DNA of 6,599 nt from positions 1 through 6,599 of the forward strand of contig DWYO01000331.1 of assembly GCA_019118725.1 (NCBI GenBank). The letters are read 5' to 3'. Positions 1 through 5,160 of the stretch are shown here, one piece after another. The notes under the pieces were generated by a model that saw nothing but the letters and a program-made list of their open reading frames with translations, was not told the origin of the DNA and made no database searches. Numbering within the stretch: position 1 is the stretch's first letter; each line of letters starts with the position of its first letter. Source of the stretch: Candidatus Parabacteroides intestinavium. Its GTDB lineage: Bacteria > Bacteroidota > Bacteroidia > Bacteroidales > Tannerellaceae. Both the position numbers and the translations under genes were made by a program.

Positions 1-238
1 CAAAATAGATGGAAATTTCAGGTAGCTTCTCAAATTCAGGCACGACATCCCTCATCGTCAATATCGTCTTTTTGTTCAATATAAACCCTATTGAACCACT
101 ATCTGCGGAATGCTCCACCAGCAAGACCACCGAACGCTGAAAATATACATCGCTTAACAAAGGCTCAGAAATTAACAGACGTCCCGGACGAGGCGACAAG
201 TGATTCGGTAAAACCTTGAATATGTTTGCATTTTTCAT
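1..238 (-). CDS. yqgE: YqgE/AlgH family protein (UPF0301/DUF179), 5' part only
   Basis: This is the N-terminal 79 codons of a minus-strand gene that runs off the left edge; family members are usually about 190 residues. My translation begins MKNANIFKVL and contains GRLLISEPLLSD (residues 19-30), then FQRSVVLLVEH (33-43) and GSIGFILNK (48-56). These match the family pattern of a conserved GxLLIxxPxLxDxxFxRSVVLLxEH block followed by a G-x-GLVLN-like strand. The start ATG at 238-236 has an AGGAAAAG purine run directly upstream. The molecular function is unsettled: the family is annotated as a putative transcriptional regulator after Pseudomonas AlgH, and this annotation is weakly supported. The gene is divergent from queC with a 180-bp spacer. 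Family assignment is confident; function is not. Confidence 0.85.
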   Translation of the reverse strand, partial: MKNANIFKVLPNHLSPRPGRLLISEPLLSDVYFQRSVVLLVEHSADSGSIGFILNKKTILTMRDVVPEFEKLPEISIYF

Positions 239-295
239 CTTTTCCTGATTTAAATCCTATGAGTAGCACAAGTTAGGGCTCTAAAACCACAAATG

Positions 296-305
296 CAAAT
301 ATTTG
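296..305. repeat. 10-bp perfect palindrome in the yqgE-queC divergent spacer
   Basis: CAAATATTTG is its own reverse complement. It lies about 58 bases before the yqgE start and about 42 bases before the queC -7 box. Both strands read AATATTTG here, one mismatch from the TAnnTTTG promoter element, so on the minus strand it could contribute to a yqgE promoter, or it could be an operator. The region is AT-rich and chance is plausible. No better yqgE promoter was found in this spacer. Confidence 0.25.
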
Positions 306-346
306 GAAACTTTTTTTCATTCCGGGCGAATATTTAACAAATTTGC

Positions 347-354
347 TATCTTTG
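347..354 (+). promoter_or_regulatory. Bacteroidetes -7 promoter element for queC-queF
   Basis: TATCTTTG is an exact match to the Bacteroidetes primary-sigma -7 consensus TAnnTTTG. I could not find a good TTG-type -33 element at the expected 19-20 bp upstream. The expected transcription start is around 359-361, leaving a leader of roughly 60 bases before the queC ATG at 419. The match and its placement are seen directly; promoter activity is inferred. Confidence 0.65.
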
Positions 355-357
355 CCC

Positions 358-381
358 CCGGAAAGGGAAAAGCCTTTCCGG
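358..381 (+). other. Perfect 9-bp stem-loop at the predicted 5' end of the queC mRNA
   Basis: CCGGAAAGG (358-366) pairs without mismatch with CCTTTCCGG (373-381) around a six-base GAAAAG loop. Given the -7 box at 347-354, the transcript should start at or just inside the left arm. The hairpin has no U-tract after it, so it does not look like a terminator. Its right end can compete for pairing: GGTG (380-383) with CACC (396-399), and CTTG (386-389) with CAAG (409-412). It may be an mRNA-stabilising 5' hairpin, a regulatory leader, or a DNA operator at +1. It does not fit the preQ1-I riboswitch layout that I know. Confidence 0.5.
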
Positions 382-418
382 TGTGCTTGCTTAACCACCT
401 ATTAAAAACAAGAATTTT

Positions 419-1087
419 ATGAAGAAAAAAAATGCTGCAATGGTTTGCTTCTCAGGCGGTCAGGATTCAACGACTTGCCTCTTTTGGGCGAAGAAGCATT
501 TCGCACACGTAGAAGCGGTCTGCTTCACGTACGGACAAAAACATTCTTTAGAAACAGAAGTCGCCCGCAAAATCGCGGCCGAAGCCCAAGTCCCGTTTCA
601 TTTACTGGATGTGTCGCTGATCAGTCAGTTGGATCCGAATTGTTCGTTGGTAAACAATGCAATCCGGATGGACGAAGACAAACCGGCCGACAGATATCCG
701 AACACCTTTGTTCCCGGACGCAACATGGTATTTCTCACTTTCGTGGCCATATTGGCGCGAAGCAAAGGAATCCACCATATTGTAACAGGGGTTTCGGAAG
801 CAGATTATAGTGGTTATCCGGATTGCCGGGATACTTTTATCCGCTCATTGAACGTCACTTTAAATTTGGCGATGGACGACCAGTTTGTTATCCATACCCC
901 CTTGATGGACCGGGATAAAAGCGAAGTATGGGCTTTAGCTGACGAATTGGGCGTTTTTGACTTGGTCCGCACCCAGACATTGACGTGCTATAACGGTATT
1001 TTGGCCGATGGCTGCGGCCATTGCCCGGCCTGCAAACTTCGGAAAGCCGGATTGGAAAAATATTTGTCAACAAAAAAGAAAGATTGA
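419..1087 (+). CDS. queC: 7-cyano-7-deazaguanine synthase QueC
   Basis: QueC converts 7-carboxy-7-deazaguanine, ammonia and ATP to preQ0 (7-cyano-7-deazaguanine), the last step before QueF in queuosine precursor synthesis; it is cytosolic. The 222-residue protein has the usual family length. The ATP pyrophosphatase P-loop SGGQDS is at residues 12-17. A C-terminal zinc site is formed by Cys190, Cys199, Cys202 and Cys205 (CYNGILADGCGHCPAC). VPGRNMVFL near residues 99-107 and the GVSEADYSGYPDCR stretch near 124-137 are also typical of QueC. The ATG at 419 leaves only six residues before the first beta strand; Met8 is a possible but less likely start. It is preceded by an A-rich leader without a strong Shine-Dalgarno, as is usual in Bacteroidetes. 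The stop is followed four bases later by queF, so the two are surely one operon. Confidence 0.97.
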   Translation: MKKKNAAMVCFSGGQDSTTCLFWAKKHFAHVEAVCFTYGQKHSLETEVARKIAAEAQVPFHLLDVSLISQLDPNCSLVNNAIRMDEDKPADRYPNTFVPGRNMVFLTFVAILARSKGIHHIVTGVSEADYSGYPDCRDTFIRSLNVTLNLAMDDQFVIHTPLMDRDKSEVWALADELGVFDLVRTQTLTCYNGILADGCGHCPACKLRKAGLEKYLSTKKKD

Positions 1088-1091
1088 AAAG

Positions 1092-1577
1092 ATGGACACA
1101 AGAAAAGAGGAGAACGAACTGCATCTATTGGGCAACAACACGGTTTACCGCCAGGACTATGCACCGGAGGTATTGGAAGCATTCACCAACAGACATCCGG
1201 AAAATGATTATTGGGTGCACTTCAATTGCCCTGAGTTCACCAGCCTGTGCCCAATCACCGGCCAGCCAGACTTCGCTACAATTTACATCGACTACATTCC
1301 GGATATAAAAATGGTAGAAAGCAAAAGTCTGAAGCTTTACCTGTTCAGCTTCCGCAACCACGGGGACTTCCACGAAGATTGTGTCAACAAGATTATGAAG
1401 GACTTGATTCAACTGATGGACCCCAAGTATATTGAAGTCACCGGTATATTCACGCCGCGCGGAGGAATCAGCATCTATCCTTATTGCAACTATGGTCGCC
1501 CCGGGACAAAATATGAACAGTTGGCGGAAAAAAGATTGTTCGAACATAAAGGAGGACCGGAGAACTCCAATAAATGA
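1092..1577 (+). CDS. queF: NADPH-dependent preQ0 reductase QueF, type I (single-domain)
   Basis: QueF reduces the nitrile of preQ0 to the aminomethyl group of preQ1 using NADPH; preQ1 is then inserted into tRNA by a transglycosylase. The 161-residue protein is the short, Bacillus-type form with one tunnel-fold domain, not the two-domain E. coli form. The QueF signature ESKSLKLY is at residues 76-83. The predicted catalytic Cys53 sits in TSLCPITGQPD, with the proton-donor Asp60 seven residues on; FHE (93-95) supplies the substrate-binding Glu95. The frame is open upstream into queC, to an ATG at 1008, but that start would overlap queC by 80 bases and add 28 residues unlike the family. The ATG at 1092, preceded by GAAAAG, gives the family length and is preferred. 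It is co-transcribed with queC. Confidence 0.96.
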   Translation: MDTRKEENELHLLGNNTVYRQDYAPEVLEAFTNRHPENDYWVHFNCPEFTSLCPITGQPDFATIYIDYIPDIKMVESKSLKLYLFSFRNHGDFHEDCVNKIMKDLIQLMDPKYIEVTGIFTPRGGISIYPYCNYGRPGTKYEQLAEKRLFEHKGGPENSNK

Positions 1578-1597
1578 CCTCAGACTTTCGCCTGAGG
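1578..1597 (+). terminator. Hairpin directly after the queF stop
   Basis: CCTCAG (1578-1583) pairs perfectly with CTGAGG (1592-1597) around an eight-base loop. The left arm begins at the base after the TGA. No U-tract follows (AATATAGAG), so on its own it is a poor intrinsic terminator. It could protect the 3' end of the mRNA or act with the second hairpin at 1615-1643. Confidence 0.4.
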
Positions 1598-1614
1598 AAT
1601 ATAGAGTGCCTTTT

Positions 1615-1646
1615 AAGAAAATTAAAAGTATGATAATTTTCTTTTT
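1615..1646 (+). terminator. AT-rich stem-loop with T-run, probable queCF terminator
   Basis: AAGAAAATTA (1615-1624) pairs with TAATTTTCTT (1634-1643) in a perfect 10-bp stem with a nine-base loop. T's continue through 1646. The layout resembles a rho-independent terminator for the queC-queF operon, but the stem has only one G-C pair, so its strength is doubtful. It ends 14 bases before the next gene's -7 box. Confidence 0.4.
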
Positions 1647-1659
1647 AACAAAAAAAATT

Positions 1660-1667
1660 TAATTTTG
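1660..1667 (+). promoter_or_regulatory. Bacteroidetes -7 promoter element for the DUF1080 gene
   Basis: TAATTTTG matches TAnnTTTG exactly and lies 35 bases before the ATG at 1702. The upstream sequence is a run of A and T tracts with no clear TTG -33 element. It shows that the secreted protein gene probably has its own transcript instead of depending on queCF. Confidence 0.6.
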
Positions 1668-1701
1668 CAGCAATCTATAACCATAAAAGCAAATATGGAC
1701 C

Positions 1702-2487
1702 ATGAACAGAAAAAAACTTACAGTAAAATTGGCTTTAGCAACATGTGCTATGGCAATGTGTGTTAGTGCTAACGCTCAATGGACAGGTTATGCAGGCATC
1801 AAGCCTGAAATGTCTGAATTTTATGAACCAGTTCCGCCGGTAGTAACTCCGGGAGTTGTATTGAATGATGGTGGATTTACCGCTCCGTCTGATGCAATCG
1901 TCTTATTCGACGGCAAAGACCTGTCGCAATGGGAAAGTGTCAAAGGAGGTCCGGCTGAATGGACTGTAAAAGATGGCGTATTCACCGTTGATAAAACAAA
2001 AGGGGATATCCAGACGAAGCAGAAATTTGAAAGTTATCAATTGCACATCGAATGGCGGGTTCCTGAAAACATCACCGGAGAAAGTCAGGCCAGAGGTAAC
2101 AGCGGAGTTTTCATGCAAGGCATGTATGAAATCCAAATCCTGGATTGCTACAACAACAAAACGTATGTAAACGGACAGACCGGTAGCGTCTACAAACAGA
2201 CTACACCGTTAGCAAACGCTATGCGTAAACCGGGTGAATGGAACGTATATGACATCATCTATACAGCTCCTACTTTCAAGAAAGACGGAAGTTATCGCAC
2301 TCGTCCGACTGTAACCGTTATCCAGAATGGCGTTGTATTGCAGAATAACACGACCATCCTCGGTACAACGGAATACATCGGATTCCCGCAAGTGAAAGCT
2401 CATGGAGCCGGCCCGATTATCCTGCAAAGCCACGGTGATCCGAGCGAGCCTATCAGCTTCCGTAATATTTGGATTCGGGAAATGTAA
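1702..2487 (+). CDS. Secreted DUF1080 (3-keto-disaccharide hydrolase-like) protein
   Basis: This 261-residue exported protein consists of a signal peptide and one DUF1080 domain. The signal peptide has basic residues RKK (3-5), a hydrophobic core to about residue 21, and a likely signal peptidase I site after ANA (23-25), before Gln26. No lipobox is evident: Cys15 and Cys20 lie inside the core. Family landmarks are LFDGKDLSQW (68-77), GDIQTKQKF (101-109), LHIEWR (114-119), GNSGVFMQGMYEIQILD (132-148), GEWNVYDIIY after residue 160, and a C-terminal SFRNIWIREM (252-261). The fold is a concanavalin-like jelly roll. Some members cleave 3-keto-glycosides, which supports a periplasmic or surface role in glycan or glycoside use, but the substrate here is unknown. 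It stands alone: no oxidoreductase, SusC/D pair or other glycan gene is in view. An ATG at 1695 is out of frame and would stop after 23 codons. Confidence 0.9.
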   Translation: MNRKKLTVKLALATCAMAMCVSANAQWTGYAGIKPEMSEFYEPVPPVVTPGVVLNDGGFTAPSDAIVLFDGKDLSQWESVKGGPAEWTVKDGVFTVDKTKGDIQTKQKFESYQLHIEWRVPENITGESQARGNSGVFMQGMYEIQILDCYNNKTYVNGQTGSVYKQTTPLANAMRKPGEWNVYDIIYTAPTFKKDGSYRTRPTVTVIQNGVVLQNNTTILGTTEYIGFPQVKAHGAGPIILQSHGDPSEPISFRNIWIREM

Positions 2488-2498
2488 AATCGGAAATT

Positions 2499-2544
2499 AG
2501 AAGTTGGAAGTTGGGAAATGTAATTCTATCAACTTCCAACTTCT
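2499..2544. terminator. 15-bp stem-loop between convergent genes, bidirectional terminator
   Basis: The 15-base arm at 2499-2513 (A followed by two GAAGTTG heptamers) is perfectly complementary to 2530-2544; the loop is 16 bases. It lies 12 bases after the DUF1080 stop and 12 bases beyond the transporter stop, so it is well placed to end both convergent transcripts. U-tracts on either side are modest. The tandem heptamer in each arm is unusual for a terminator. Confidence 0.7.
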
Positions 2545-2555
2545 TATCCATCCCT

Positions 2556-3809
2556 TTACCAGCTACTAACCAACAGCCCCACATTCAATGCGGTAACAAT
2601 AACACCTAACAGCAGCAATACTCCATTTGTAAGCCGGCTATTGACAAACTTCCCCATTACTTGTCGGTTGGAAGTAAGATACACTTGCGTAAAAATTGTT
2701 ATCGGCAACTGAACACTTAATACCATCTGCGAGATTATCAGCCCCCGAAATGGATCGCCTACCAAAAATATAAGCAACAACGCCGGTATAAAAGAACAAA
2801 GGACTCCGATCTTCGAGTGAATATCTTTGTGATGATAAGCCTCGCCAAAGATTCCGGCAAAGATAGAGGCTCCGGCAATGCCTGAAGTGATGGTCGAAGA
2901 GACACCCGCCAGCAACAAGGCTGCCGCAAAAATGACACCGGCATTGTTACCGACCAACGGAACCAGCAATTGCTGGGCCTGATCCAATTCTTCCACGACA
3001 ACCTTCTCTCGGAAAAAAGAAGAGGCCGCCAAAATAACCATGGCCGAATTGATTCCCCAGCCTATGACCATCGACAAGAGGGTATCATAAAATTCATATT
3101 TGAGTTGTTTTTGGATAACCTTCTCATCTTCCAAATTCCAACTCCGGCTCTGGATAACCTCCGAATGCAGAAACAGATTATGCGGCATCACAACGGCTCC
3201 CAATACCCCCATGATAATCAGCATCGAATTTTCCGGGAATGAAGGTTTCAACCATCCTACGGCCGCCGCATGCCAATCCACATCGACCAGCATCAGTTCA
3301 TACAGAAACGACAGACCGATTATCGACACGAATGTAATAATCCAACGCTCTATCTTACTATATGTATTGCTGAAAAGCATCAACAGGCACGCCAACGTGA
3401 CAATCACCGCGCCGACATAAATCGGAATGCCAAACAACATCCGCAAAGCGATCGCCCCTCCTAATATCTCAGCCAACGATGTAGATATGCTTGCCAGCAT
3501 GGCAGAAATCAAAATCGGACGACTCAGCTTCTTGGGCAAATATTTCGTAGTCGCTTCGGCCAGACACAATCCGGTAACAATTCCCAAATGAGCTACATTA
3601 TGCTGTATGATAATCAGCATAATTGAGGAGAAGGTAACTACCCACAACAAGGCATAGCCAAATTCAGACCCCGCAGCCAAATTGGTTGCCCAGTTGCCGG
3701 GATCAATAAACCCGACTGTCACCAACAGTCCCGGACCGATATACTTCAACAAATCCAAGGCTCCGGACCGAGGGTGATGATTCAATTTCAACTTATCCAA
3801 TAATCTCAT
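2556..3809 (-). CDS. mntH: Nramp-family divalent metal (Mn2+/Fe2+) transporter
   Basis: This inner-membrane transporter of the Nramp/MntH family uses proton-coupled import of Mn2+, Fe2+ and related metals. The 417-residue length and repeated hydrophobic segments fit about 11 transmembrane helices. Both metal-site motifs are intact: DPGN in helix 1 (Asp36, Asn39, within GFIDPGNWATN) and MPH in helix 6 (Met208, His210, within GAVVMPHNLFLHS). GIVTGLCLAE (76-85) matches the conserved end of helix 2, although the usual Ala-Arg before LG is Ala-His here (His74). The intact metal-binding Met argues for a transition-metal transporter, not the Mg2+-type relatives. GGAG lies four bases before the ATG. 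No TAnnTTTG box is found in the 31-base gap after the kinase gene, so it probably shares the upstream operon. Mn versus Fe preference cannot be read from the sequence; the symbol follows the family. Confidence 0.92.
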   Translation of the reverse strand: MRLLDKLKLNHHPRSGALDLLKYIGPGLLVTVGFIDPGNWATNLAAGSEFGYALLWVVTFSSIMLIIIQHNVAHLGIVTGLCLAEATTKYLPKKLSRPILISAMLASISTSLAEILGGAIALRMLFGIPIYVGAVIVTLACLLMLFSNTYSKIERWIITFVSIIGLSFLYELMLVDVDWHAAAVGWLKPSFPENSMLIIMGVLGAVVMPHNLFLHSEVIQSRSWNLEDEKVIQKQLKYEFYDTLLSMVIGWGINSAMVILAASSFFREKVVVEELDQAQQLLVPLVGNNAGVIFAAALLLAGVSSTITSGIAGASIFAGIFGEAYHHKDIHSKIGVLCSFIPALLLIFLVGDPFRGLIISQMVLSVQLPITIFTQVYLTSNRQVMGKFVNSRLTNGVLLLLGVIVTALNVGLLVSSW

Positions 3810-3840
3810 AAAACTCCATTTAAAAATTTCAAAACAGCTT

Positions 3841-5160
3841 CTAAACGAATGTCAATATAAACGTGGTATATTGAGTAGACGGCGTAGATTTAAGTTCCAG
3901 ACTTCCTCCGGAAAGACGCATAATCTGCCGGGAGATAGAAAGTCCTATTCCACTCCCCTTCTCCTTGGTGGTGAAGAAAGGAACAAATATATGCTCGGCC
4001 TCTTCCGGTGGAATCAACGGCCCGTTGTTACTTATCTCAATGACCACATTCTCTTCTTCATTGCCATAGGCCTTAAACAGAATCCAAGCATCAGCCTGTT
4101 CCGTCCCGATAGCCTGCACCGCGTTCTTCAGAAGATTCAAGACCACTTGCGAAATCAGATTCTCATCCGCATACAGAATCAAATCGTCCGGCCGGATATC
4201 CGTCCTTATATCGATATTCGGACAAGGATTATGAAAACGCGCCAGCTGCACCATGCGCTCAGCGAAATGATTCACGTAAAACAAAGAGGGCTTCGGGGTC
4301 GGGATGTGCGTAAACTTCCGATAAGACTCCACAAAAGAGATCAGTCCTTTTCCTGTACTGCTGATCACCTCCAGTCCGTCCCGGACATCCTCGTCCATCT
4401 GCTCATGCAACGAAAGCAGCGTATCGCTCAATGAGGTAATCGGGGTGATAGAGTTCATAATTTCATGCGTCAGCACGCGGGTAAGCCGAATCCAGGAATC
4501 AATCTCTTTCTCGTCCATCTCGTTGTGGATATCATTCAAAGCTATGATACGCACATGCCGTTCTTTCAACTGCATCTCCGACACCCGCAAAGAGAGATTG
4601 ATTTTCCCGCGTTCGTTCGAAAAAGAAATCTGCTCCTTATCACCCGGACGAATAGTCGAGATCAGGGACTCCAGCCGTTCATCAATCTTGCCTAACTGTT
4701 TCACATGGGTAAAGATAGATATTCCCAAAAGGCGTAAAGCCCCATGGTTGCACTGGTAAATATTGCCGGCATCGTCTATGACAATAATTCCCGTTTTCAC
4801 CGAATTCATGATCAACTCATAATACTTCTCCCGCTGAACGGCCTCGGCTTTGGCCTGGAAAAGAATCTGAGTGATGCGGTTCAGCGAATCGCTCACCAAC
4901 TTATCCTCCATTGAATGTCCTTCCGTTGCATACTTAAAAGCATAGTCATTATTATTGATCGCATCAAACATAAAGGCTATCTTCTGTGTATTCAGGAAAT
5001 AAAGCTTACGGATCCGAATAAGAACCAGCACAATGACGACGAGCATACAGGGTACCATAGCCCACTTTTCTTCCATCGTGCCCCATGTCGCTAAGACACA
5101 CGCCACTGCCAGCAACAGCAGATGGACAGTCAGACTGTATAGAGGACGCTTAAAGCCCAT
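3841..5160 (-). CDS. NtrB/NtrY-like membrane sensor histidine kinase with PAS domain
   Basis: This is the partner kinase of the adjacent sigma-54-type regulator. Two transmembrane helices (about residues 9-26 and 34-49) are separated by only about seven residues, so there is no periplasmic sensor domain. A charged linker and helix (50-112) leads to a PAS-like domain (about 113-210). The DHp H-box is LTHEIMNSITPI with phospho-accepting His232; Glu233 and Asn236 (H+4) suggest both kinase and phosphatase activity. The ATPase has an N-box NLLKNAVQA (342-350, Asn346), F-box IFVPFFTTK (391-399) and G2 box GSGIGLS (402-408). The G1 box reads SNNGPLIP, with Asn378 where Asp is usual. The ATG lies within the last 11 bases of the regulator gene, indicating translational coupling. 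The signal is unknown; membrane or cytosolic sensing is inferred from the missing external loop. Confidence 0.93.
   Translation of the reverse strand: MGFKRPLYSLTVHLLLLAVACVLATWGTMEEKWAMVPCMLVVIVLVLIRIRKLYFLNTQKIAFMFDAINNNDYAFKYATEGHSMEDKLVSDSLNRITQILFQAKAEAVQREKYYELIMNSVKTGIIVIDDAGNIYQCNHGALRLLGISIFTHVKQLGKIDERLESLISTIRPGDKEQISFSNERGKINLSLRVSEMQLKERHVRIIALNDIHNEMDEKEIDSWIRLTRVLTHEIMNSITPITSLSDTLLSLHEQMDEDVRDGLEVISSTGKGLISFVESYRKFTHIPTPKPSLFYVNHFAERMVQLARFHNPCPNIDIRTDIRPDDLILYADENLISQVVLNLLKNAVQAIGTEQADAWILFKAYGNEEENVVIEISNNGPLIPPEEAEHIFVPFFTTKEKGSGIGLSISRQIMRLSGGSLELKSTPSTQYTTFILTFV

Noticed and set aside
380..390. Sigma-54 promoter in the queC leader (GGTGTGCTTGC)
   Set aside because: The GG and GC pairs are too close (9 bases between the first G of each, where 12 is required). 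The dyad region near 6582 was also checked and its spacing is off by one.
358..412. preQ1 riboswitch upstream of queC
   Set aside because: The stem encloses a six-base purine loop without the ligand-pairing C, and no tail-to-loop pairing is visible. The preQ1-II and III classes are known to me from Firmicutes. It is kept only as an unassigned structured leader.
1008..1091. Longer queF starting at the in-frame ATG at 1008
   Set aside because: It would overlap queC by 80 bases and add 28 residues without family similarity; the ATG at 1092 gives the normal type I QueF length.
3871..4434. A 187-codon plus-strand open frame opposite the kinase gene
   Set aside because: It is a complement shadow of the ATPase region of the kinase, with no recognisable domain and no promoter or ribosome binding site.
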